Below the pieces are notes generated by a model, which saw only the letters and a list, made by a program, of their open reading frames with translations, did no database searches and was not told the DNA's origin. Below are positions 1-7,939 of a DNA stretch of 64,000 bases, one piece after another; position 1 is the first letter of the stretch; the number at the start of each line of letters is the position of its first letter. Both the position numbers and the translations under genes were made by a program. The DNA is from Arthrobacter globiformis NBRC 12137 (GTDB lineage: Bacteria > Actinomycetota > Actinomycetes > Actinomycetales > Micrococcaceae): contig NZ_BAEG01000073.1 in NCBI RefSeq assembly GCF_000238915.1, forward strand, positions 124,001-188,000, in the 5' to 3' direction.

Positions 1-1
1 A

Positions 2-604
2 AACAGCCCGCGGGAGGCGGGAGGCGGCAAACGCGGCGTCCGCGCCGCGCTGCTGCGGGCACGGGCGGCGAGCGCCGCTGACACCGTGTCCGTGGTGGCT
101 GGCGATTTCTTCGGCCCCCGGGTCCGGATGGCACACGCCGGCGAGCGCATGGTGCCGGCCGTCCTCGCCCGTCGCCCTCTGCAGGTGGCGGGAAGCGCGG
201 ACCAGCCGCATTCCTTCACGTACGTTCCCGATCTGGCCGCGGCAATGATCGGGGCCGCGGGGAAGCCTGAGCTGTGGAACCGGGTGCTCCACGCGCCCAC
301 CAACCCGCCGCTCACGCAGCGCCGGATCGCCCATGCCTTCGCCGCAGCCGCCGGCGTGCCATCCGAGAAGGTCAACGCGATACCGGGATGGGCCCTGCGC
401 GCCCTCGGGCTGTTCTCCGCCGACATGAGGGAGCTCGGCGAGGTGCTCTACCAGTTCCAGCGGCCGTTCGTGATGGATTCAACGGCCAGCGAGGAACAGC
501 TGGGTCTTCACCCGACTCCCCTGCAGGCGGCAGCCAGGGAGACGGTGGAGTGGTGGCGTTCGGAGCTCACTGCAGGGACGGGACGGGCCCAGGCGGCCGC
601 TTAG
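2..604 (+). CDS. NAD-dependent epimerase/dehydratase (SDR), C-terminal part, cut by window edge
   Basis: The reading frame is open from the first complete codon, so the true start lies upstream of the window. The visible 200 residues carry the C-terminal, substrate-binding half of an extended short-chain dehydrogenase. The segment SFTYVPDLAAAMIGA (about residue 74) matches the 'epimerase-type' region that follows the catalytic YxxxK, and DSTASEEQLGLHPTPL near the end is typical of NAD(P)-dependent sugar-nucleotide or ketoreductase-like SDRs. The Rossmann GxxGxxG and the catalytic Tyr-Lys are outside the window, so substrate cannot be judged. The stop codon overlaps the stop of the convergent MMPL gene by 4 bp. 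Family assignment is fairly safe; function is not. Confidence 0.8.
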   Translation, partial: NSPREAGGGKRGVRAALLRARAASAADTVSVVAGDFFGPRVRMAHAGERMVPAVLARRPLQVAGSADQPHSFTYVPDLAAAMIGAAGKPELWNRVLHAPTNPPLTQRRIAHAFAAAAGVPSEKVNAIPGWALRALGLFSADMRELGEVLYQFQRPFVMDSTASEEQLGLHPTPLQAAARETVEWWRSELTAGTGRAQAAA

Positions 605-2781
605 CGGATGGAAACTTCCGCACGGCCTTCCAGCTTGCTGGCTTCCTGCGCTTCGGGCCGGCTGAGTTTACCCGGCCACCAGATGCGCCGGCCCAGGTCG
701 TAAGCCAGGGCGGGAACCAGGAGCGAGCGCACCAGGACGGTGTCCAGCAGCACCCCGAAGGCCACGATGAAAGCCAGCTGCACCAGGAACATGATGGGGA
801 TGACGCCAAGGGCCGCAAACGTGGCGGCCAGGACCACCCCGGCCGAGGTGATCACTCCGCCGGTCACTCCCAGTCCGCGCAGAATCCCAGGCCGGGTCCC
901 GTGCTTCAGCGACTCCTCGCGGACCCGGCTCATCAGGAAGATGTTGTAGTCCACACCCAGTGCCACCAGGAACACGAAGCCGAACAGCGGCACGGTGGCA
1001 TCGGCTCCGGGGAAGCCCAGGATGTTGTTGAACACGAGGGCCGAAACGCCCATCGCGGCCGCATAGGACAGAACCACCGAGGCGACAAGCAGGACGGGTG
1101 CGAGGACAGACCGCAGCAGCACCATGAGGATGAGCAGAATGACGGCCAGGACAACGGGGATGATGGTGGCCAGGTCGCGCTGGGCCGTGGTGTTCGTGTC
1201 CAGGGCGGTGGCGGTCACACCGCCGACGAGGGCGCCGGGGTCCACGCTTTTGACGCTGGTCCGCATCGCTGCCACGGCATTCTCCGCAGCATCAGAATCG
1301 GCTGCGAAGTCGAGGGTGGCGTTCAGGAGCACCCTGCCGTCCCGCACGGCCGGGCTGGCAGGCGTTCCCGGGGCTCCCGTGATGGGCGCGCCGCCCTCGG
1401 CCAGGAGGTAGGCGGCCCCCACGCCGCTGGTGGCCTTGACGGCTTCGAGGACCTCTCCGGCTTTCCCCTGGCTGGCGACGATGACCGCGGGACTGCCGCT
1501 GCCGGCGTCGAAGTGGCGCGCCAAGGCGTCCTGCCCGTCAACGGCGTTGGAGGCACTGAGGATGACGGCGGTCTGCGGCACGCCGTTGGCCTTCAGCTGC
1601 AGGATCCCGGCCGAGGCCGCGACCAGCAGGAGAACGGATGCCACCCACACAGTGCGGGGACGCCGCGACACCAGTGTTCCGGTGGCACGCCAGAGCCCAC
1701 GCTGGCCCTCCAGCCCGGTGGTCAGCTCCGGCTCACGCGCCTCGTCGGGCAGGAGCCTGGGCCGGAACGGCCAGAAGGCGGCACGCCCCAGGAGTGCCGC
1801 GAAGGCGGGGAGCAGGGTGAGCGAGGCGAAAAGGGAGCACACGATGCCGGCGGCCGCCACCGGGCCCAGCGCCTTGTTGGAGTTGAGGTCGGAAAACAGC
1901 AGGCAAAGCAGGGCGATCGCAACCGTGGCACCGGATGCCAGGATCGGTGCGAAGGAGGCCCGCCAGGCGGCGAGTGCGGCGGCGGTGCGGTTGGTCGTGT
2001 GCTCGAGTGCTTCACGGAAACGGGCCACGTAGAGCAGGGCGTAGTCTGTGGCGGCGCCGATCACCAGGATGGAGAGGATGCCCTGGCTCTGGCCGTTGAG
2101 CTGGATCCAGCCCGCCTTCGCCATGCCAAACACCAGCAGGATGGCGGCGCACAGCGCGAACACCGACGTCAGGAGCACGGCGAAGGGCAGGAGCAGGGAG
2201 CGGTACACGACCAGGAGGATGATAAATACAGCCGCCAGCGCGACGAGCAGCAGGATGCCGTCGATGCCGGCGAAGGCTCCCGTGAGGTCGGCCGCGAGCC
2301 CGGCAGGACCGGTGACGAAAATCTGCATGCCGTCCGGAGCCGCCGCCCGGACCTCGTTGCGCAACTCTTCGACGGCGTCCGCTGGCTCCGCCGCCGCAAC
2401 AGACACGATGTACTGCACGGCCTTCTGGTCCTGCGAAGGCACCGGCCCCACCACGGTGCTGCCCAGCTGCAGGTCTTCCAGCGCGGCTTTCAGGCCGGCG
2501 GCCGTGCCCAGTTGGGCAGGGGTGAGGGCGCTGCCGCTTTCAATAACGACGACGGCGGGCACCTCGCCGGAGTCCTGGAACTTCTGTTGCCACTCGCGGG
2601 CCTCGGTGGCCTCCGCGCCGGCCGGGAGGAAGGACGCCTGGTCATTGGACGAAACCCCATCCAGCCTGCCGAACGTGGGTCCGCCGACCCCGGCAATGGC
2701 AACCCAGCCGACGACGAGGACTGCCGGGATGAGCCACCGGAGCCAGAACGGAATGGTGGGGGTACGGGCTGCATGGTTCAT
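601..2781 (-). CDS. MMPL/RND-family membrane exporter
   Basis: A 726-residue integral membrane protein of the MMPL (hydrophobe/amphiphile efflux RND) family, probably exporting lipids or hydrophobic drugs using the proton gradient. It shows the family's duplicated layout: one membrane segment (about 15-37), a large extracytoplasmic loop (40-165), a five-helix bundle (175-350), then a second copy with a loop (410-520) and helices to about residue 690. The MMPL signature GAATDYALLYVARFREAL in the first half and ALGVDYNIFLMSRVREES in the second supply the conserved Asp-Tyr of the transmembrane relay. AGGAGG lies 8 nt upstream of ATG. It diverges from a MarR regulator across a 157-bp gap that contains a TATCTC-N7-GAGATA operator, so local MarR control is likely. 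Substrate unknown. Confidence 0.93.
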   Translation of the reverse strand: MNHAARTPTIPFWLRWLIPAVLVVGWVAIAGVGGPTFGRLDGVSSNDQASFLPAGAEATEAREWQQKFQDSGEVPAVVVIESGSALTPAQLGTAAGLKAALEDLQLGSTVVGPVPSQDQKAVQYIVSVAAAEPADAVEELRNEVRAAAPDGMQIFVTGPAGLAADLTGAFAGIDGILLLVALAAVFIILLVVYRSLLLPFAVLLTSVFALCAAILLVFGMAKAGWIQLNGQSQGILSILVIGAATDYALLYVARFREALEHTTNRTAAALAAWRASFAPILASGATVAIALLCLLFSDLNSNKALGPVAAAGIVCSLFASLTLLPAFAALLGRAAFWPFRPRLLPDEAREPELTTGLEGQRGLWRATGTLVSRRPRTVWVASVLLLVAASAGILQLKANGVPQTAVILSASNAVDGQDALARHFDAGSGSPAVIVASQGKAGEVLEAVKATSGVGAAYLLAEGGAPITGAPGTPASPAVRDGRVLLNATLDFAADSDAAENAVAAMRTSVKSVDPGALVGGVTATALDTNTTAQRDLATIIPVVLAVILLILMVLLRSVLAPVLLVASVVLSYAAAMGVSALVFNNILGFPGADATVPLFGFVFLVALGVDYNIFLMSRVREESLKHGTRPGILRGLGVTGGVITSAGVVLAATFAALGVIPIMFLVQLAFIVAFGVLLDTVLVRSLLVPALAYDLGRRIWWPGKLSRPEAQEASKLEGRAEVSIR

Positions 2782-2844
2782 GCGGAAGACCTCCTGGGCG
2801 TGACAGCCACGCGGGCCGCCGTCAATGATGCTTCCAGCTTAGAC

Positions 2845-2863
2845 TATCTCTACCATGGAGATA
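2845..2863. promoter_or_regulatory. MarR-type operator, TATCTC-N7-GAGATA
   Basis: A perfect 6-bp inverted repeat with a 7-bp spacer lies in the divergent promoter between the MMPL exporter and the MarR regulator. Its spacing and sequence are typical of MarR-family operators. It sits about 64 bp upstream of the MMPL start and 76 bp upstream of the marR start, so one site could serve both promoters. Binding is inferred. Confidence 0.6.
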
Positions 2864-2938
2864 CATACGAACTTCCCATGGAGTGCGGACGGCCGGGCGG
2901 TAAACTCCGGAAGGCAACACTGAGGAGAGGAGGCGGAC

Positions 2939-3448
2939 GTGGCCGAGAAGCCTGACACCCCGCGGCAGTCCGACGGACCCTCCGCCCCGGGCGCGCAGCA
3001 CCTCCTGGTACGGCTGCTGCAGGAGTTCACCCTGGAGGCCAACCGCTACGTTGATTCTGCAGGCGGCCGGAACGACATGCACCGGACCGACCTCAACGCC
3101 CTCGCCGCCGTCATGAGGCACGCAGCGAACGGCGACGTCGTCACCCCTGGAACACTGCGGAAGGAACTGAACCTCAGCTCCCCGGCCACCACGGCGCTGG
3201 TTGACCGGCTGTGCGGCTCCGGGCACCTGGTCCGCGTCCGTGAAGGGCAGGACCGGCGGCAGGTGCAGCTCCGGATGACGGACAAGGCGTACCGGGACGG
3301 CTCCGCCATGTTCCTGCCCCTGGCCCGCCGCATGGACAGCGCCATGGCCGGGTTCACCGTGCAGGAACTCGAGACGGCCGCCCGGTTCATGGACGCGATG
3401 ATCGCCGCAACGGTCCAGGCCAGTCAGGAAGCTTCCGGCGCGCCATAA
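2939..3448 (+). CDS. MarR-family transcriptional regulator
   Basis: A 169-residue winged-helix regulator. Residues about 45-110 hold the MarR wHTH: TDLNALAAVMRHA, then the recognition region GTLRKELNLSSPATTALVDR and the wing segment VREGQDRRQVQLRMTDKA, which carries the DRR motif characteristic of MarR wings. Flanking helices would form the dimer interface. The GTG start was chosen because a strong AGGAGAGGAGG stretch lies just upstream. Divergence from the MMPL exporter plus the palindrome between them suggests autorepression and repression of the exporter relieved by its substrate. Ligand not known. Confidence 0.92.
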   Translation: MAEKPDTPRQSDGPSAPGAQHLLVRLLQEFTLEANRYVDSAGGRNDMHRTDLNALAAVMRHAANGDVVTPGTLRKELNLSSPATTALVDRLCGSGHLVRVREGQDRRQVQLRMTDKAYRDGSAMFLPLARRMDSAMAGFTVQELETAARFMDAMIAATVQASQEASGAP

Positions 3449-3499
3449 CGCCCCCTTCCACTACCTGCCCGAGGTGCGGAGAAGGAGTAGCGTTTCCCT

Positions 3500-4315
3500 A
3501 TGAGCGCGCAGCAGCCGGAAGATGTCTACACTCACGGCCACCACGAGTCCGTGGTCCGGGCCCACGCCTCGCGGACGGCGGAGAATTCGGCCGCGTTCGT
3601 CATCCCGCACCTCACCCCCGGCGCGTCGGTGCTCGACGTCGGGTGCGGGCCGGGCAGCATCACGTGTGACTTCGCGCTTCTGGTGGCCCCCGGGAAGGTG
3701 ACGGGACTGGACCGCTCCCCCGATGTGATCACCCACGCCCGCGAGCTGGCGGCCGACCGCGGAGTGAAGAACGTTGAGTTTGTAGCGGGCAACATCTACG
3801 ACCTTGATTTCGAGGACGACACCTTCGATGTGGTCCACGCCCACCAGGTCCTGCAGCACCTGACCGATCCGGTGGAGGCGCTGCGGGAAATGCGGCGGGT
3901 GGCCAGGCCCGGCGGCATCGTTGCCGTCCGTGACGCGGACTTCCACGGCATGAGCTGGTATCCCGCCATTCCCGAGCTCGACGAGTGGATGGAGCTCTAC
4001 CAGCGGATCGCCCGCCGGAACGGTGCCGAGCCCGACGCCGGCCGCCGGCTCGTCTCGTGGGCCCAGTCCGCCGGCTTCACGGATGTGGCGCCGACCAGCA
4101 GCAACTGGCTCTACGCCACCGGGCAGCAACGCCGCTGGCAGGCCAGGGTGTGGGGCGAGCGCGTGCTGCATTCCGCCTTCGCGGAGCAGGCCCTCGAGTA
4201 CGGCTTCGCGCAGGAGGCCGACCTCACACGCATCTCGGCCGGCTGGCACCGCTGGGGCTCCACCGACGACGGCTGGTTCCTCATTCCCAACGGCGAGGTC
4301 ATCGCCCGGGCGTGA
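3500..4315 (+). CDS. Class I SAM-dependent methyltransferase
   Basis: A 271-residue methyltransferase of the UbiE/Methyltransf_11 type. Motif I is VLDVGCGPGSIT (about residues 43-54). The acidic post-I residue follows in GLDRSPDVI, motif II-like GNIYDLDFEDDTFDVV gives the substrate-loop strand, and REMRRVARPGGIVAVRD is motif III. The C-terminal 110 residues are a helical substrate cap of the sort seen in small-molecule methyltransferases. The ATG lies 6 nt after TAGCGT, matching the leaderless pattern used widely in this window, although GGAG-like bases are also upstream. It stands between marR and the LysE gene with no clear operon partner, so the methyl acceptor cannot be inferred. Confidence 0.88.
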   Translation: MSAQQPEDVYTHGHHESVVRAHASRTAENSAAFVIPHLTPGASVLDVGCGPGSITCDFALLVAPGKVTGLDRSPDVITHARELAADRGVKNVEFVAGNIYDLDFEDDTFDVVHAHQVLQHLTDPVEALREMRRVARPGGIVAVRDADFHGMSWYPAIPELDEWMELYQRIARRNGAEPDAGRRLVSWAQSAGFTDVAPTSSNWLYATGQQRRWQARVWGERVLHSAFAEQALEYGFAQEADLTRISAGWHRWGSTDDGWFLIPNGEVIARA

Positions 4316-4372
4316 GGCGGGCCACGCGTGTGAGCGGAACGTCCCGCCCCGCGGGCCGACTAAACTTGATGG

Positions 4373-4996
4373 GTGCAACTCTCCCTTTGGCTGGCCCTCG
4401 CGGGTGCCGGCGTCCTCATCAGCTTTACGCCGGGCGCAGGTGCCATCAACACCATGAGCAACTCGCTGACCGCGGGATTCAAGCGCTCCATCTGGGGCAT
4501 TCTGGGGCAACAGGCCGCCCTGATCCTGCACGTCATCGTTGTGGCCCTCGGCGTCGGCGTCCTGGTTGCAGGCTCCCCGGTCGCCTTCAACGCCATCCGC
4601 TACGCCGGCGCCGCCTATTTGGTGTACCTCGGCATCAGGCAGTTCCTGCGCAAACCTGACCTGGACCAGGAGAAGGTCGCAGCGCTCCGGAACGAGCCGG
4701 CCTGGTCCATGTTCCGGCGGGGACTGTGGGTCAACCTGCTCAACCCCAAGGCCATCGTGTTCTTCCTGGCCTTCATGCCGCAGTTCATCCGGCCCGCCAG
4801 CCCGCTCCTGCCCCAATACGCCGTGCTCGCCGCGACCGTGGTGCTCATCGACGTCCTCGTCATGTGGTTCTTCTTCGCGGCGGCGGCAAAATCGTTCCAG
4901 CGCTTTACCCACAATGCCCACGGCCAAACCGTACTGAACCGGATTTTCGGTGTCCTGTTCGTCGCGGTGGGCGTGCTGCTGGCATTCATCCACTGA
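4373..4996 (+). CDS. LysE/RhtB-family amino-acid exporter
   Basis: A 207-residue membrane protein with about six hydrophobic segments. The N-terminal ISFTPGAGAINTMSNSLTAG is the signature of LysE/RhtB exporters (the consensus Pro-Gly before an Asn-rich turn), followed by GFKRSIWGILGQQ. The central WVNLLNPKAIVFFLAFMPQF is the second family hallmark (NPK). Such proteins export basic or neutral amino acids or related metabolites by proton antiport. The GTG start is 6 nt after TAAACT, so translation is probably leaderless; there is no Shine-Dalgarno sequence. Substrate unknown. Confidence 0.92.
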   Translation: MQLSLWLALAGAGVLISFTPGAGAINTMSNSLTAGFKRSIWGILGQQAALILHVIVVALGVGVLVAGSPVAFNAIRYAGAAYLVYLGIRQFLRKPDLDQEKVAALRNEPAWSMFRRGLWVNLLNPKAIVFFLAFMPQFIRPASPLLPQYAVLAATVVLIDVLVMWFFFAAAAKSFQRFTHNAHGQTVLNRIFGVLFVAVGVLLAFIH

Positions 4997-5112
4997 CCAC
5001 GAAGCACCCCCGGCGCACTTTTGTGACGGCCAGGCCAGCCAACTTTACGCAGAGCGCCGATCATAAGGGCACTTACTAGCCAAGCGGGGTTGGCATCCTC
5101 CATGCTTAGCCA

Positions 5113-5679
5113 ATGAACTCAACGACGAGCCCATACCGCGTCATCGCCGTCTGCACGGGTAACATCTGCCGGTCGCCCATGGCGGAGCTGATGCTAAGTG
5201 CCGCCTTCGCGGAGGCCGGGCTCGCCGACGTCGTGATCGTTGATTCGGCAGGCACTACTGCCTACGAGGTCGGACGCCCCATCGATCCGCGGGCTGCACG
5301 GAAACTCACCGCCCACAACCTTTTCTCGGACCGTCACGTTGCACGGGAATGGCAATCCGGATGGTTCACCGAACGGCACCTCATTCTGGCGCTGGACGTG
5401 GACCACTATGGCTGGCTGCGGGCCTCAGCCCCGGACGAGGAGTCGCTGTCCCGGATCCGCATGCTCCGCAGCTTCGACCCCGCCCTGGAGGACGGCGATC
5501 CGCTCGAGCAGGGCATCGAGGACCCCTGGTACGGCGGCCACGCCGACTTCGAGGCAGTCTGGGACCAGGTCCAGGCCGCTGTCCCGGGCATCGTCCGCTA
5601 CGTGCAGGACGCAATCGCTCAGGACGCACCCGTCGCTGACCGGAACGAGGCCGGCACCGTCGCGGCCCCTGCCCGGTGA
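5113..5679 (+). CDS. Low-molecular-weight protein-tyrosine phosphatase
   Basis: A 188-residue cytoplasmic phosphatase. The N-terminal P-loop VCTGNICRS (Cys14, Arg20, Ser21) is the CX5RS signature that forms the phosphocysteine intermediate. The downstream EDPWYGG supplies the general acid Asp and the DP-[YW] segment typical of the family. DSAGTTAYEVGRPIDPRAA is the usual strand-helix after the P-loop. The last 20 residues are a non-conserved Ala-rich tail. Actinobacterial relatives dephosphorylate phosphotyrosine proteins; no tyrosine kinase or capsule gene is beside it here, so its partner is unknown. Start chosen at the ATG just before the conserved first strand. Confidence 0.93.
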   Translation: MNSTTSPYRVIAVCTGNICRSPMAELMLSAAFAEAGLADVVIVDSAGTTAYEVGRPIDPRAARKLTAHNLFSDRHVAREWQSGWFTERHLILALDVDHYGWLRASAPDEESLSRIRMLRSFDPALEDGDPLEQGIEDPWYGGHADFEAVWDQVQAAVPGIVRYVQDAIAQDAPVADRNEAGTVAAPAR

Positions 5680-5794
5680 ATGTACGGATGGACGGGCACC
5701 GGGCCTGCAGCGGCAAGCGCCACAGCCACCCGGCCGGCGGCAGCCCGCTTCACAACGTCCAGGTTGGGGACAGCCAGCAGGTACGCTCTATTTC

Positions 5795-7852
5795 ATGACC
5801 CCCGCACCTGTGATCATCGCCATTGACGGGCGGTCCGGCGCAGGTAAAACCACATTGGCCATCGAGCTCGCGGCCACACTGCGGAACCACCACAAAGTCT
5901 CGTTGTTCCACCTGGAGGACATCTATCCCGGCTGGGACGGACTGTCGGCCGGCATCGAACGCTACGTCACCACGGTGCTGGCTCCCCTGAGCCGCGGCGA
6001 AGCAGCCACGTGGGTCAGCTGGGACTGGGAAAACCATCACGACGGCGACCCGCGGGTCACGCTGCCCGCCGAGATCGTGATCGTCGAGGGTGTTGGGGCC
6101 GCCGCAGCCGCCGCCAGACCGCATCTGGATGCCGTCATCTGGGCGGATGCCCCCGACGGCGAGCGCCGCACGCGCGCGCTGGCACGTGACGGCGAGACGT
6201 ACGAGCCGTTCTGGGACCAGTGGGCCGGGCAGGAGGCGGAACTCCTGGCCGCGGACGACATCCCGCAGTATGCCCATGTCCGGGTCCTCAACCGTGCGGA
6301 CGGCACCGCCCCCGCGGACGCCCTGCAGGCACTTACTTACCTCCCGGCGCTCACCACGGCTCTGGTTCCCGAGCTCTCCTCGCGGCGCGGCCTGCGCCTG
6401 CTGTCGGAACGCATCGAGGCCAGTCCTGATCCCGCCATACTTTTCCAGGCGCTGTACGCGACGTCCGGCAATGCCGTCTGGCTGGACTCCTCCCTGCGTT
6501 TGGCCGGAACAGCCGGTCCCGGCAAGGAAACCCCCGCGGCGGAACGCAGCCGCTTCAGTATTTTGGCTGACGACGGCGGCACGTTCGGCCAGTCTGTCCT
6601 GCACAGCTCCGGGGTCACCCGGATCACCGCCGGATGCGCCACGGCCAATGTGTCCGGCCCGTTCTTCCGCTGGCTGGAGACCGTGTGGGGACGGAGGGCC
6701 GTACGCGGGCCCGAGGACTACCCGTGCGACTTTGCGCTGGGCTGGCTGGGCTACCTCGGATACGAGCTCAAGCGGGAAACCGGCGGGCACGACATCCCCT
6801 CGGATGCGCCTGACGCGGGCCTGATCTTTGCCGGCCGGGGCGTGGTCCTGGACCACACGGACAACACGGTGTGGCTGCTTGCCCTCGACGCGCCGGATGC
6901 CGCGGCCTGGCTGAACCGCGCCCGTGAGGCGGTGACCGCCGCAGCGGAATCCGGCGGCAGCACCGGCGTCGTACTTCCGGCGGCGAACGCCGCAGCCCCG
7001 GCCTTCGCCGGCCGCGACACCGAGACGAGCTACAAGCGCAAGATCGCCGAGGCACAGCATCAGATCGCCGAGGGGAATTCGTACGAGGTCTGCCTCACCA
7101 CCACCCTCGCTGCGGAGGTGCCGGCACTCGACCCGTGGGCCGCATACCTGGCACTGCGCCGGCGGAACCCGGCGCCGTTTGCAAGCTACCTGCGGTTCGG
7201 CGGGCTCACGGTGGCCAGCACGTCGCCGGAGCGCTTCCTGCGGATAGCGTCCGACGGCGGCATGCGCGCCGAGCCGATTAAGGGAACCCGCCGCCGGGCT
7301 GCTGACCCGGACGCCGACGCCGCCCTGCGCGAGGATCTGGCCACGTCCCTGAAGGACCGGGCGGAAAACATCATGATCGTGGACCTGCTCCGGAACGACC
7401 TCAGCCACTTCGCCGAGCCCGGATCGGTGACCGTCAGCCGGCTGTGCGAGATCGAAAGCTATGCCACGGTCCACCAGCTGGTGAGCACCATCGACGCCGT
7501 ACTCCTGCCGGGGTCGCCGCGGGCCGAAGCCGTGGCCGCCTGCTTCCCGGCCGGCTCCATGACCGGGGCGCCGAAGATCAGCACCATGGCCATCCTGGAC
7601 GGGCTGGAGGAGGGCCCGCGCGGCGTCTATTCGGGCGCGATCGGGTACTTTTCGCTGAACGGGGCCACAGATCTGGCGGTGGCCATCCGTACCCTGGTGG
7701 TGCAGGACGGCGGCGAAGGCGGAAAGGTGAGGCTCAGCCTCGGCGTCGGCGGGGCCATCACGGCCGATTCCGTGCCGCAGGACGAGTACGAGGAGATCCG
7801 CACCAAGGCCTACGGCGTGCTCTCCACCCTCGGGTCGGCCTTCCCGGATTGA
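5795..7852 (+). CDS. pabB: P-loop kinase domain fused to aminodeoxychorismate synthase component I
   Basis: A 685-residue bifunctional-looking protein. Residues 1-190 are a uridine-kinase-like P-loop domain (Walker A GRSGAGKTT at 12-20, ED and VIVEGVGA elements). Residues about 200-685 are a chorismate-utilising enzyme: GWLGYLGYELK, TSPERFL, PIKGTRRR, DLLRNDL and FPAGSMTGAPK are all present. The Lys in PIKGT is diagnostic of PabB rather than anthranilate synthase (PIAGT). PabB makes 4-amino-4-deoxychorismate from chorismate for folate; pabC is 1.7 kb downstream. A glutamine amidotransferase partner (PabA) is not in the window. The start at 5795 is 7 nt after TACGCT (leaderless) and directly precedes the conserved kinase strand. 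PabB is normally about 450-500 residues, so the kinase fusion is unusual. Confidence 0.9.
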   Translation: MTPAPVIIAIDGRSGAGKTTLAIELAATLRNHHKVSLFHLEDIYPGWDGLSAGIERYVTTVLAPLSRGEAATWVSWDWENHHDGDPRVTLPAEIVIVEGVGAAAAAARPHLDAVIWADAPDGERRTRALARDGETYEPFWDQWAGQEAELLAADDIPQYAHVRVLNRADGTAPADALQALTYLPALTTALVPELSSRRGLRLLSERIEASPDPAILFQALYATSGNAVWLDSSLRLAGTAGPGKETPAAERSRFSILADDGGTFGQSVLHSSGVTRITAGCATANVSGPFFRWLETVWGRRAVRGPEDYPCDFALGWLGYLGYELKRETGGHDIPSDAPDAGLIFAGRGVVLDHTDNTVWLLALDAPDAAAWLNRAREAVTAAAESGGSTGVVLPAANAAAPAFAGRDTETSYKRKIAEAQHQIAEGNSYEVCLTTTLAAEVPALDPWAAYLALRRRNPAPFASYLRFGGLTVASTSPERFLRIASDGGMRAEPIKGTRRRAADPDADAALREDLATSLKDRAENIMIVDLLRNDLSHFAEPGSVTVSRLCEIESYATVHQLVSTIDAVLLPGSPRAEAVAACFPAGSMTGAPKISTMAILDGLEEGPRGVYSGAIGYFSLNGATDLAVAIRTLVVQDGGEGGKVRLSLGVGGAITADSVPQDEYEEIRTKAYGVLSTLGSAFPD

Positions 7853-7867
7853 GTTTTTGTACAGATA

Positions 7868-7896
7868 TCGCGGGCTAAAGGGCCTCTCAGCCGCGA
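7868..7896. terminator. Possible stem-loop between convergent pabB and cls
   Basis: TCGCGGGCT and AGCCGCGA form a stem with one bulged G, located just after the pabB stop and before the convergent cardiolipin synthase stop. There is no uridine tract, so it is only a weak candidate terminator. Confidence 0.3.
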
Positions 7897-7939
7897 CGAG
7901 CGGAAAAAACTCCAGAGGTCGCGGGCTGCTGGCGCGCTT

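Noticed and set aside
274..2955. Very long plus-strand open frame (about 890 codons) opposite the MMPL gene
   Set aside because: Composition is Gly/Arg/Gln/His-rich without any recognisable domain. It is the antisense frame of a high-G+C gene whose real product (MMPL) has clear motifs on the minus strand.
3461..4993. Minus-strand open frame of about 510 codons across the methyltransferase and LysE genes
   Set aside because: It covers two genes with strong family motifs on the plus strand; the antisense translation is low-complexity.
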